Assembly (NCBI RefSeq): GCF_050613185.1
Contig: NZ_CP192511.1
Location: 1,426,001 to 1,490,000, forward strand
Source of the DNA: Chelonobacter sp050613185
Lineage (GTDB): Bacteria > Pseudomonadota > Gammaproteobacteria > Enterobacterales > Pasteurellaceae
Direction: 5' to 3'
Length of the DNA: 64,000 nt
A program made the position numbers and the translations under genes. The stretch's first letter is position 1. Each line of letters begins with the position of its first letter. This document shows, one piece after another, positions 29,259-37,770 of this stretch. The notes under the pieces were generated by a model. That model saw only the letters and a program-made list of their open reading frames with translations. It made no database searches and had not been told where the DNA came from.

Positions 29259-29366
29259 AGCAGGGGCGGGTGAAATATCCGCCTGCTTACGAAGTGCAAT
29301 ATAAGCGTTAAACGTCAACGGAAAAATACAAAGTGCGGTTCGGGCGGATATCTCATTCGCCCCTAC
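29259..29366. repeat. Pair of inverted palindromic repeats between ilvM and ilvD
   Basis: Two copies of one 26-base element face each other: left copy CAGGGGCGGGTGAAATATCC with GCC following (29261-29283), right copy as reverse complement GTAGGGGCGAATGAGATATC with CGCC following (29341-29366). Each copy is itself partly self-complementary. Between them lies an uptake signal (29331-29339). They may be a dispersed repeat family, or a structure affecting mRNA between ilvM and ilvD. Confidence 0.6.
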
Positions 29367-29405
29367 AATCATACAAAATCGAGTGATTAAACAGAGGAAA
29401 ACAAA

Positions 29406-31247
29406 ATGCCTAAATTACGTTCCGCGACCAGCACCCAAGGTCGCAATATGGCAGGGGCGCGTGCGTTGTGGCGTGCGACCGGAGTGAAAGATCAGGATTT
29501 CGGCAAACCGATTATTGCGGTGGTCAATTCCTTTACCCAATTTGTGCCCGGTCATGTGCATTTGAAAGACATGGGGCAATTGGTGGCGCGCGAAATCGAG
29601 GCGCACGGCGGCATTGCCAAAGAGTTCAACACCATTGCGGTCGATGACGGCATTGCGATGGGACACGGCGGCATGCTGTATTCGTTGCCGTCGCGCGAGC
29701 TGATCGCCGATTCGGTCGAGTATATGGTGAATGCCCATTGTGCCGATGCGATGGTGTGTATTTCCAACTGCGACAAAATCACCCCGGGCATGTTAATGGC
29801 GGCATTGCGCCTGAATATTCCGGCGATTTTCGTCTCCGGCGGGCCGATGGAAGCCGGTAAAACCAAATTATCCGATCAGTTGATTAAATTGGATTTGGTC
29901 GATGCGATGATTCAAAGTGCCGATCCGAATGTCAGCGACGCCGACAGCGAAGCGATTGAACGTTCCGCCTGCCCGACTTGCGGCTCGTGTTCCGGCATGT
30001 TCACCGCCAACTCGATGAACTGCCTGACCGAAGCGCTGGGCTTGAGCTTGCCGGGCAACGGTTCCTGTTTGGCGACCCATGCGGATCGGAAACAGCTGTT
30101 CCTGCAAGCCGGGACGCAAATTTTAGAGCTGTGCAAACGCTACTACGAACAAGATGACGACAGCGTATTGCCGCGTTCGATTGCGACCAAAGCGGCATTT
30201 GACAACGCCATGAGCCTTGATATTGCCATGGGCGGTTCGACCAACACCGTGTTGCATTTATTGGCGGCGGCGCAGGAAGCGGAAGTGGATTTCAGCATGG
30301 ATGACATTGACCGCTTATCGCGTATCGTGCCGTGCCTGAGTAAAGTCGCACCGAACACCAATAAATATCACATGGAAGACGTACACCGTGCCGGCGGCGT
30401 AATGGGGATTTTGGGCGAGTTAGATCGTGCCGGCTTGCTGAATAACCAAACCCGCACCGTGTTGGGCTACTCTATGTTAGAGCAGTTAGATCGCTACGAT
30501 ATTATCCGCACCGATGATGAAAAAGTGCGGTCATTCTTCCGCGCCGGCCCAGCCGGAATCCGCACCACCCAAGCCTTCTCACAGGATTGCCGTTGGGACA
30601 GTGTAGATGACGACCGCACTTCCGGTTGTATCCGCAATAAAGCCAACGCCTACAGTCAAGACGGCGGGCTGGCGATGTTGTCGGGCAATTTGGCGGAAAA
30701 CGGCTGTATCGTCAAAACCGCAGGCGTGGACGAATCGATCTTGAAATTCCAAGGCAAGGCGAAAGTGTTTGAAAGCCAAGATGACGCAGTTGCCGCAATT
30801 TTGGGCGGCAAAATCGTTGCCGGTGATGTGGTGGTGATTCGCTACGAAGGGCCGAAAGGCGGGCCGGGCATGCAAGAAATGTTGTACCCGACCAGTTACC
30901 TGAAATCGATGGGCTTGGGCAAAGCCTGTGCGTTGCTGACCGACGGGCGTTTTTCCGGCGGCACATCCGGTTTATCGATCGGGCACGTTTCGCCGGAAGC
31001 GGCGAACGGCGGCACAATCGGTTTGGTGCAGGACGGCGATGTGATCTCGATTGATATTCCAAACCGTAAAATCGCATTGTTGGTGGACGACAGCGTATTA
31101 AGTGCGCGCCGTGCCGAGCAGGAAAAGTTGGGCTGGAAACCGAAAAACCGCCAACGCCAAGTATCGCTGGCGCTGAAAGCCTATGCGATGTTGGCGACCA
31201 GTGCCGATAAAGGCGCGGTGCGTGATCGCAGTAAATTACAGGACTAA
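29406..31247 (+). CDS. ilvD: Dihydroxyacid dehydratase
   Basis: A 613-residue iron-sulfur enzyme, equal to the family length, that dehydrates dihydroxyacids to the keto acid precursors of valine and isoleucine. Cluster cysteines are in CISNCDKITPG and CPTCGSCSGMFTANSMNC. The C-terminal signature DGRFSGGTSGLSIGHVSPEAA is present. The start has AGAGGAAAA upstream. It ends directly at the GTG of ilvA. The gene carries two internal uptake signals, near 30522 and 30611. No ilvE lies between ilvM and ilvD, unlike in E. coli. Confidence 0.97.
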   Translation: MPKLRSATSTQGRNMAGARALWRATGVKDQDFGKPIIAVVNSFTQFVPGHVHLKDMGQLVAREIEAHGGIAKEFNTIAVDDGIAMGHGGMLYSLPSRELIADSVEYMVNAHCADAMVCISNCDKITPGMLMAALRLNIPAIFVSGGPMEAGKTKLSDQLIKLDLVDAMIQSADPNVSDADSEAIERSACPTCGSCSGMFTANSMNCLTEALGLSLPGNGSCLATHADRKQLFLQAGTQILELCKRYYEQDDDSVLPRSIATKAAFDNAMSLDIAMGGSTNTVLHLLAAAQEAEVDFSMDDIDRLSRIVPCLSKVAPNTNKYHMEDVHRAGGVMGILGELDRAGLLNNQTRTVLGYSMLEQLDRYDIIRTDDEKVRSFFRAGPAGIRTTQAFSQDCRWDSVDDDRTSGCIRNKANAYSQDGGLAMLSGNLAENGCIVKTAGVDESILKFQGKAKVFESQDDAVAAILGGKIVAGDVVVIRYEGPKGGPGMQEMLYPTSYLKSMGLGKACALLTDGRFSGGTSGLSIGHVSPEAANGGTIGLVQDGDVISIDIPNRKIALLVDDSVLSARRAEQEKLGWKPKNRQRQVSLALKAYAMLATSADKGAVRDRSKLQD

Positions 31248-32792
31248 GTGAGCGAACTGATGACTATTTCCGCACAACCGAACGGCAATGAATACCTGCG
31301 CGCGGTGCTGACCTCGAACATTTATGATGTGGTCGAAGTGACGCCGTTGCAGAAAATGGAAAAATTGTCGCAACGCTTTGACAATAACATTTATATTAAG
31401 CGCGAAGACCGCCAGCCGGTGAACAGCTTCAAAATTCGTGGCGCATACGCGATGATCACCGGTCTGAGCGAGGCGCAAAAAGCCGCCGGGGTGATTGCCG
31501 CCTCGGCAGGCAACCACGCGCAAGGAGTGGCGTTATCGGCGCAAAAATTGGGCTTGAAGGCACTGATCGTCATGCCGCAAAATACGCCGTCGATCAAAGT
31601 CGAGGCGGTGCGCGGTTTCGGCGGCGAAGTGCTGTTGCACGGCGCAAATTTTGACGAAGCCAAAGCCAAGGCGATTGAGCTGTCGCACAGCAAAAACATG
31701 ACTTTTATTCCGCCGTTCGATCACCCTGCGGTGATCGCCGGACAAGGCTCGTTGGCAATGGAATTGATTCAACAATCGCAACACATCGATCGCATTTTTG
31801 TGCCGGTCGGCGGTGGCGGTTTAGCCGCCGGGGTAGCGGTGCTGATCAAACAATTAATGCCGAACGTGAAAGTGATCGGGGTAGAATCGAAAGATTCCGC
31901 CTGTTTACAAGCCGCGCTTGCCGCTGGTGAACCGGTTGATTTGGATCGGGTCGGGTTGTTTGCCGACGGGGTGGCGGTGAAACGGATTGGCGACGAAACG
32001 TTCCGTGTCTGCCAACAATATTTGGACGAGGTGATCACCGTTGACAGTGATGAAATTTGTGCCGCAGTGAAAGATATTTTTGAAAATGTGCGCGCCATTT
32101 CCGAGCCGTCGGGGGCGCTGTCACTTGCCGGGCTGAAAAAATACGTGAAGTTGCATAAAATTCAAGGCGAAACCCTGCTGAATATTTTGTCCGGCGCCAA
32201 CTTGAATTTCCACAGTCTGCGCTATGTGTCGGAACGTTGCGAAATCGGCGAAAAACACGAAGCCTTGTTGGCGGTGACGATTCCGGAACAAAAAGGCAGT
32301 TTCTTGAAATTCTGCCACTTGTTGGGGAATCGTGCGGTCACTGAATTTAGCTACCGTTATGCCGACAACCAGCAAGCCTGTATTTTTGTCGGGGTGCGGG
32401 TCACTGGCGGTGAAGCGGAGAAACAGGAGATTATCAGTCAACTGCGGGTTAACGGCTATGATGTGCAAGATCTGTCCGACGATGAGGTGGCGAAAACCCA
32501 TATCCGCTATATGATCGGCGGCCGCAGCGCCAGTTCGCAGCGCGAGCGGCTCTACAGCTTCGTCTTTCCTGAACAAAAAGGCGCACTGGTCAAATTTCTG
32601 CAAACGTTGGGTACGCAATGGAATATTTCCCTGTTCCACTACCGCAACCACGGCGCGGACTACGGCGATATTCTCTGTGCTTTCCAATTGAGCGAAGCCA
32701 CCGAGCAGGTGTTTAACCACCATTTGCAAGCCTTGGGTTATGCCTATCAGGATATTACCGATTCGGATTCGTATCAGTATTTTCTTAAATAA
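31248..32792 (+). CDS. ilvA: Biosynthetic threonine deaminase
   Basis: A 514-residue PLP enzyme that converts threonine to 2-oxobutyrate, the committed step to isoleucine. With the GTG start at 31248 the PLP lysine falls at K62 (PVNSFKIRGAY), exactly as in E. coli IlvA; this supports GTG over an ATG twelve bases later. The PLP phosphate loop is PVGGGGLAAGVA. Two ACT-like regulatory domains follow (about residues 335-405 and 428-510), which allow isoleucine inhibition. It begins right after the ilvD stop and is followed by a terminator. Confidence 0.96.
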   Translation: MSELMTISAQPNGNEYLRAVLTSNIYDVVEVTPLQKMEKLSQRFDNNIYIKREDRQPVNSFKIRGAYAMITGLSEAQKAAGVIAASAGNHAQGVALSAQKLGLKALIVMPQNTPSIKVEAVRGFGGEVLLHGANFDEAKAKAIELSHSKNMTFIPPFDHPAVIAGQGSLAMELIQQSQHIDRIFVPVGGGGLAAGVAVLIKQLMPNVKVIGVESKDSACLQAALAAGEPVDLDRVGLFADGVAVKRIGDETFRVCQQYLDEVITVDSDEICAAVKDIFENVRAISEPSGALSLAGLKKYVKLHKIQGETLLNILSGANLNFHSLRYVSERCEIGEKHEALLAVTIPEQKGSFLKFCHLLGNRAVTEFSYRYADNQQACIFVGVRVTGGEAEKQEIISQLRVNGYDVQDLSDDEVAKTHIRYMIGGRSASSQRERLYSFVFPEQKGALVKFLQTLGTQWNISLFHYRNHGADYGDILCAFQLSEATEQVFNHHLQALGYAYQDITDSDSYQYFLK

Positions 32793-32814
32793 GATTAATT
32801 TCACCACAAAACGA

Positions 32815-32840
32815 ACCTGCTGAATTAAGCAGGTTTTTTA
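32815..32840 (+). terminator. Terminator after ilvA
   Basis: AACCTGCT and AGCAGGTT form an eight-pair stem around GAATTA, followed by a run of T. It closes the ilvGMDA operon. Confidence 0.92.
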
Positions 32841-32989
32841 TGCTTTTCATATCTGTCATTCTCTTCGTTTATTCCTTTTTATGATTAAAATTTGATTTAT
32901 TTATTCCAATAAATTATTATAAGTGCGGTTTTTATTCTGATAAGTAAAATTGAAGAATGGTTTTTAATCTTACCTAAGGGGTTAACATT

Positions 32990-34996
32990 TTGTTTTCTTT
33001 ATTAAAAAAGCGGTCAACGTTCAGTTTGCCGGTTTTTATTCCAAGTTTTTTATTTGTATTGCTGATTGCCGTCGCCTGTATTGCGTTTCCGCAAGTGATA
33101 CAACAATGGTTGAATACGGCAAAAAATTATGCGTTTGACTATTTCAGCTGGTTTTACATTCTGTCGGTCAGCTGTTTTATCCTGTTTTTACTGTTGCTGG
33201 CGATGAGCAGTTTGGGCGATATTCGCTTGGGCAGTGATGATGAGGAAGCGGAATATCCGTTTTTATCTTGGATTGCCATGTTGTTCGCCGCCGGCATGGG
33301 CGTCGGCTTGATGTATTTCGGTGTGGCGGAGCCGTTAATGCATTCAATCGCACCGATTACCGCCGATAATCCGCAAAAAGACGCGATGTTATACACTTTT
33401 TATCATTGGGGGGTGCACCCGTGGGCGATTTACGGCACGATTGCATTGGCACTGGCTTACTTCGGTTTCCGTTACCGTATGCCGCTGTCGATCCGCTCGG
33501 CGTTCTATCCGTTATTACGCGATAAAATCCACGGCGTGTACGGGCATATTATTGACGCCTTGGCGCTGATCGCCACCCTGTTCGGGATCATCACTACGCT
33601 GGGGTACGGCTCGTCACAGCTGAACGCCGGTTTGCAGGCGGTGGGTATTTTGAGCGAAAACAGCTTTTTCAGTAACTCGATGGTGATTATCGTGGTGGTC
33701 AGTATTGCGGTGCTGTCGGCGATTTCCGGCGTGGGTAAAGGCGTGCGTCGCCTGAGTGAAATCAATTTGGGATTAGCGTTGACGCTGATGTTATTCGTGC
33801 TGTTTAGTGGTTCAACCATTTATCTGCTATCGGTTTTTTCGGAAAATATCGGTTATTACCTGAGTAATTTAGTCGAAATCAGTTTCCGCACGTTTAGTTA
33901 TGATCCGCAGCACACCGACTGGTTCAGCGGTTGGACGGTGTTGTATTGGGCGTGGTGGTTCTCGTGGGCACCGTTTGTCGGTTTGTTTATCGCCCGAATC
34001 TCACGCGGCAGAACCATTCGTGAGTTTATTCTCGGCGTGCTGATTATTCCTTCCACCTTTAATTTGTTGTGGTTTACGATTTTCGGCGACAGCGCTATTT
34101 TGCAAGATGCCCGGCATAACGGGGCATTGAGTGCGCTGACCTCGGCGCCGGAAACCCTGCTGTTTGCCTTTTTAGACTATTTCCCGCTGCCGACCTTGAG
34201 CGGCTTGCTGGCGCTGTTGATTCTGTCGCTGTTCTTTATTACTTCGGCGGATTCGGGGATCTTTGTATTAAACAATATTGCGTCCAACGGTAAAATCGCC
34301 GATATGCCGAAGTGGCAAAGCGTGTTGTGGGGTGTGATTATGATTATCCTCTCAATCGGTTTGCTCAATTCCGGCGGTTTGGGGGCGGTGCAGGCGATGA
34401 CGCTGGTGGTGGCGTTGCCGTTTGCCGTGATTACGGTGCTGATGTGTTTTAGTTTGCTGCAAGGCTTGCGGGTGGATAAAAATTATTTCAACACCCGTTT
34501 GAACCAATCTACCGTATTTTGGAGCGGCAACAAATGGAAAAAACGCTTGGGACAGATTTTGAAACAGACCCAAGAAGCGGATATTCAACAATTTTTAGCG
34601 CAAGTGGTCAAACCGGCGTTTAGCCAATTGCGTGACGAATTGGTCAATAAACATCAGCTACAGGTGGAAATCAACGAAACGGATGAACCGCAACGCAGTG
34701 TCGAATTGGTGATCCATAAAGGCGTTATGCGTGATTTTATTTACGGGGTGATGATTCAGCGCACCGATACCGCACTTTCGATGCAGGAAGAGCAGAGCGT
34801 GCCGAGTATGCAGCATGAACAGGTATTTGAGCCGGTGACCTATTTTGGTGACGGACGGATTGGTTACGATGTGCAATATATGACCACGGAAGAGCTGATC
34901 GCCGATGTGTTGAAACAGTATCAGCGTTATTTGGTGCTGCTGAACAGCGAGGCTAATGAACTGATGGTGCAGGCGCCGCTGGAACCAACGGTATAA
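32990..34996 (+). CDS. BCCT-family transporter (BetT-like)
   Basis: A 668-residue inner-membrane protein of the betaine/choline/carnitine transporter family with 12 membrane segments in residues about 15-490 and a long cytoplasmic tail, as in BetT. The tryptophan-rich signature is WTVLYWAWWFSWAPFVGLFIARISRGRTIREF, and GMGVGLMYFGVAEP marks the substrate/ion region. The start appears to be TTG at 32990 with AAGGGG upstream. A likely substrate is choline or glycine betaine, used in osmoprotection, but no bet catabolic genes are nearby. The last 30 residues have a decayed second copy at 36341-36427. Confidence 0.9.
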   Translation: MFSLLKKRSTFSLPVFIPSFLFVLLIAVACIAFPQVIQQWLNTAKNYAFDYFSWFYILSVSCFILFLLLLAMSSLGDIRLGSDDEEAEYPFLSWIAMLFAAGMGVGLMYFGVAEPLMHSIAPITADNPQKDAMLYTFYHWGVHPWAIYGTIALALAYFGFRYRMPLSIRSAFYPLLRDKIHGVYGHIIDALALIATLFGIITTLGYGSSQLNAGLQAVGILSENSFFSNSMVIIVVVSIAVLSAISGVGKGVRRLSEINLGLALTLMLFVLFSGSTIYLLSVFSENIGYYLSNLVEISFRTFSYDPQHTDWFSGWTVLYWAWWFSWAPFVGLFIARISRGRTIREFILGVLIIPSTFNLLWFTIFGDSAILQDARHNGALSALTSAPETLLFAFLDYFPLPTLSGLLALLILSLFFITSADSGIFVLNNIASNGKIADMPKWQSVLWGVIMIILSIGLLNSGGLGAVQAMTLVVALPFAVITVLMCFSLLQGLRVDKNYFNTRLNQSTVFWSGNKWKKRLGQILKQTQEADIQQFLAQVVKPAFSQLRDELVNKHQLQVEINETDEPQRSVELVIHKGVMRDFIYGVMIQRTDTALSMQEEQSVPSMQHEQVFEPVTYFGDGRIGYDVQYMTTEELIADVLKQYQRYLVLLNSEANELMVQAPLEPTV

Positions 34997-35029
34997 GCTG
35001 TTGGTTCAGCCTCATTTTACTAATATAAA

Positions 35030-35065
35030 GAAGCGATAAGGTGTTCGCCCTATCGCTTTTTTATT
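35030..35065 (+). terminator. Terminator after the BCCT gene
   Basis: AGCGATAAGG and CCCTATCGCT form a stem with one mismatch around TGTTCG, followed by six T residues. It lies between the convergent BCCT and DUF1700 genes. Confidence 0.85.
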
Positions 35066-35076
35066 TGTGATGACGC

Positions 35077-35922
35077 TTAGGGCATAAATTGTTTTCGGGT
35101 GGTTTGTGTCCATTGCAAATGTTTTTTCCAAAAACTCAACAGACGATTCATGGCGCGGCGCGTTAACCAAAAACCGAATAATCCGACGAAGGTAGTCAAC
35201 AACCCTATAAATAGTTGTGACCAGAAACCGGGTTTGCGTATGTCTGAAATATGAATTGATTCGCCTTCATTATTTTGACCGTAAATTTTAGCGATAGAAC
35301 CATCGGCTTTTTTCTCGATGGTGAATGTTTCCCCGTCCTTCTGGGTATAGATGGTTACTGAGCCATCACTGCCTCGTTCTAATTTGAATGCCTGGTTGTC
35401 TTTGCCTTTGATGTCGATATTGGGAGGTTGAGGGCCGATTGATGTGGTGTCAATCAACACTGGACCGATACCGCTCGTGTTCAAATGGTAGGCATTGAGC
35501 TGCGGAAAGCCAAAAAGTTGTTGGCTTAGCAAGGCGAGAGTGAAAACGGTGCCGAGCACAGCCAAAATGCCGAAACCAACGCTTAATAGGGTGGTGATGA
35601 CCATACCAATTAATACAGGCAGGCTAACACCAATATTAACCAGACCCAAACTGGCATTGACCGATAACACATACCATAGGTTTTTAAAGGATTTCTTTTG
35701 TTGCCATTGTTCGATGTATTGGTTTGCCAAGAGTTCTTTGGCAATGATGTGCGGATCGCCCAGTCCTGCAATGATATCCGCCTCGGAACGCCCGTTTGCC
35801 AAACCTTCGGCAAAGTGACTGCGGTAATCATTGAGTATGTCGTCACATTCGACTGATGAGAGATGTTTTAATTCTTGTTGCAGTTGGGCTAAGAATTCTT
35901 TTTGGTTAGTGATTTTAGTCAT
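35077..35922 (-). CDS. HAAS/DUF1700-domain membrane protein
   Basis: A 281-residue protein. The N-terminal 65 residues resemble the HAAS/DUF1700 helical domain (LAQLQQELKHLSSVECDDILNDYRSHF, then ADIIAGLGDPHIIAKELL). Then come two or three membrane segments (about 82-140), an extracytoplasmic beta-rich region (about 145-230) and another membrane segment (about 235-255) before a basic tail. Such proteins commonly occur next to PadR regulators and are often linked to sensing of envelope stress or antibiotics. Its start overlaps the padR stop by four bases (ATGA), so the two are coupled. The exact function is unknown. Confidence 0.8.
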   Translation of the reverse strand: MTKITNQKEFLAQLQQELKHLSSVECDDILNDYRSHFAEGLANGRSEADIIAGLGDPHIIAKELLANQYIEQWQQKKSFKNLWYVLSVNASLGLVNIGVSLPVLIGMVITTLLSVGFGILAVLGTVFTLALLSQQLFGFPQLNAYHLNTSGIGPVLIDTTSIGPQPPNIDIKGKDNQAFKLERGSDGSVTIYTQKDGETFTIEKKADGSIAKIYGQNNEGESIHISDIRKPGFWSQLFIGLLTTFVGLFGFWLTRRAMNRLLSFWKKHLQWTQTTRKQFMP

Positions 35923-36254
35923 GATGGATCTCCTGTGTGGCTTGGCGCTTGGTTAAGGAAATGATTCACACTATTGGCAAAATCTTGCCATTGGGATTGC
36001 ATGGATTGAAGTTCGGTTTTACCTAAATCTGTCAGGCGGTAAAATTTACGCGCAGGTCCTTCGGATGATTCTTGCAAGTAGGTATCGACCCATTGTTGAT
36101 TTTGCAAACGGCGCATCAGCGGATAAATCGTACCTTCGCTGATGGGTAAGTATTTTCCGAGGGTTTGCACCATATCGTAGGCATAGCTGTCTTGTTGTTT
36201 GAGCAGTGCGAGTACGCACATCTCCAATACTCCTTTGCGTAGTTGTGTTTGCAT
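35919..36254 (-). CDS. PadR-family transcriptional regulator
   Basis: A 111-residue winged-helix regulator. The PadR features are LRKGVLEMCVLALLKQQDSYAYDMVQTL and the recognition region ISEGTIYPLMRRLQNQQWVDTY. It probably represses its own operon, including the downstream HAAS/DUF1700 membrane protein. The promoter side contains TATAGCAATATACCTTGCAATGC-like repeats (about 36291-36316) that could be its operator, not proven. The pair sits between the intact BCCT gene and a BCCT fragment. Confidence 0.9.
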   Translation of the reverse strand: MQTQLRKGVLEMCVLALLKQQDSYAYDMVQTLGKYLPISEGTIYPLMRRLQNQQWVDTYLQESSEGPARKFYRLTDLGKTELQSMQSQWQDFANSVNHFLNQAPSHTGDPS

Positions 36255-36340
36255 GCTGAACCTTATTTTGAAATACCGATGGTTAAAGCATATAGCAATA
36301 TACCTTGCAATGCAAGATACTAAAAAATTATTTTGTGTTG

Positions 36341-36427
36341 AGACAATATCAACATCAACACTATTTACTTTTGCTCAACAGTGAAGCCAATAAATTGATG
36401 GTGCAAGAACTGCTCGAGTCGGCGTAA
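36341..36427 (+). pseudogene. C-terminal fragment of a second BCCT transporter gene
   Basis: In frame from 36341 to the TAA at 36425, 28 codons read RQYQHQHYLLLLNSEANKLM and so on. This closely resembles the tail of the intact BCCT protein at 32990-34996 (KQYQRYLVLLNSEANELMVQ). The rest of the copy is gone. The fragment lies just upstream of padR, so a duplicated or rearranged BCCT gene probably flanked the insertion of the padR pair. Confidence 0.75.
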
Positions 36428-36446
36428 TGGAAGCAAAGTGCGGTTG

Positions 36447-36480
36447 AAACAGCGGCAGAAATCTTTTTCTGCCGCTGTTT
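36447..36480. terminator. Bidirectional terminator hairpin
   Basis: AAACAGCGGCAGAAA and TTTCTGCCGCTGTTT form a perfect 15-pair stem around TCTT. T-rich ends exist in both directions. It closes the minus-strand DUF4198 gene and the relic on the plus strand. Confidence 0.88.
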
Positions 36481-36502
36481 TAGTTGGCGTGACTTTACTA
36501 TC

Positions 36503-37291
36503 TTATTTGACTAAGAAAGTATAAGTACTATACATTTTTTTCTTCTGGCACACTTTTTGATCCGGGAATTCGGCTTCATGGCTGGTTTTCAGTTTCCAGT
36601 TGCCTTGTAATGCCGGAATAAAATTCATGATTCCTTTCTTATCGGTTTTGCCGGAAAAGGCTTGCGGCTCACGATGATCCATCACCGCGTCCCAATCCAA
36701 TTTGGTCAGAGTGTCGGTGGTGCCGATAATGGTTGCGCCTTTCACCGGTTCACCGTTATACAACACTTGCACCGGCACTACTTGCATTGGTTTGATTTGG
36801 CTTGGATCAACCAACGGCACGATTTCCAGCTCTAACCCGACCGGTTTTTGTGCAAAATCAGTCACTTTGCTATCCAAATTAAAATAGGTGGTGGCATACA
36901 TGCTGGATTGCTCACAGTAATTTGCATCAGGCACTTCGTTCATACTTTGCATTTTCCAACCGTCGGCATTTTTTGACCAGAAGGTCGGGCGATAGGTTGA
37001 ACTGATTTTATATTCGCCTGCGTTCAAGGCTTGCGGGCTGACGTAGTGGTAGTTTTCTCCCTGCTGTTGCAGCGCTTCGGTTTTACTTGGGGTAACCAGT
37101 TGCAATGGCGGGAAAATGTGCAGGCGTTTTTCCGGAATCGGATCGCCGGCAGGGAAATTATCGCCGTAGCCCAACACCGCCAGTAACGGCTTTCCTTGTT
37201 CGGCATTTTGCGCATACACCCACAGATCATGGGCTTGGGTTAATGAACTGGCGGATAAGGCACAAAGTGCGGTCAACATAACTTTTTTCAT
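36503..37291 (-). CDS. DUF4198 periplasmic protein (possible metal uptake)
   Basis: A 262-residue protein from the preferred start at 37291, which gives a clean signal peptide (MKKVMLTALCALSASSLTQA, then HDLWVYAQ). DUF4198 proteins (NikK-like) occur beside nickel or cobalt transporters in Pasteurellaceae and are thought to help metal passage through the periplasm. The mature N-terminal HDLW is a family mark and could bind metal through His. No transporter gene is adjacent. A palindrome in the promoter region (37331-37360) suggests metal-responsive control. The role in metal uptake is inference from the family. Confidence 0.75.
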   Translation of the reverse strand: MKKVMLTALCALSASSLTQAHDLWVYAQNAEQGKPLLAVLGYGDNFPAGDPIPEKRLHIFPPLQLVTPSKTEALQQQGENYHYVSPQALNAGEYKISSTYRPTFWSKNADGWKMQSMNEVPDANYCEQSSMYATTYFNLDSKVTDFAQKPVGLELEIVPLVDPSQIKPMQVVPVQVLYNGEPVKGATIIGTTDTLTKLDWDAVMDHREPQAFSGKTDKKGIMNFIPALQGNWKLKTSHEAEFPDQKVCQKKKMYSTYTFLVK

Positions 37292-37330
37292 CAATTTATC
37301 CTCTTCAATTATCAATCATGTCAATTGTTG

Positions 37331-37360
37331 ATTCTCATTTACTGAGCTGTAAATGAGAAT
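37331..37360. promoter_or_regulatory. Palindromic operator candidate (Fur-like) before the DUF4198 gene
   Basis: ATTCTCATTTAC (37331-37342) and GTAAATGAGAAT (37349-37360) are exact complements around TGAGCT. The arms resemble Fur boxes rich in TGAGAAT/ATTCTCA. The site is 40 bases upstream of the DUF4198 start and about 60 bases before the Slam substrate relic on the other side. Confidence 0.6.
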
Positions 37361-37423
37361 TGATTGCGATACTAGCATATTTTTATGACAGAACAATGAC
37401 AAATTTGTAAAGCAATGAAATAA

Positions 37424-37696
37424 ATTTTCAGAACTAAAGAGATAACTAAAAAAGTATTGAGTCAAGGATCGTCGTATGACGGACTGATTATAGTCGATTC
37501 AACAATATCCGACGGCGCTTTTAACGGAACCGGGGTTATTAACTTTAACGAAGAAGATAAAAAAGAGTGGGGCATAGGAGAAAATCAGGTTAAAGCCCCT
37601 CTCACCGGTGCTTTCTTCGGTGAGCATGCGAAAGAAATTGCCGGTGAGGCGCATAACGGTAAATGGGGGGTGGTGTTTGCCGCCGGGAAGCAATAA
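37424..37696 (+). pseudogene. C-terminal remnant of a Slam-dependent surface lipoprotein
   Basis: About 90 codons are open from 37424 to 37696, preceded directly by an in-frame stop and lacking any signal peptide or lipobox. The end reads APLTGAFFGEHAKEIAGE, then a short strand GKWGVVFAAGKQ. This G-x-FFG-x-A-x-E-x-x-G pattern is the C-terminal barrel signature of TbpB-like lipoproteins. It lies 74 bases before a Slam gene, the usual place of the cognate substrate. The N-terminal handle domain is missing, so the substrate is probably non-functional. Confidence 0.75.
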
Positions 37697-37770
37697 AAAT
37701 AGCGTCAGTTAAAAAATAGCTTATAATCGGGGCTGTCTAATTTAGATAGCCCTATTTGTTGAGAAGAAAA

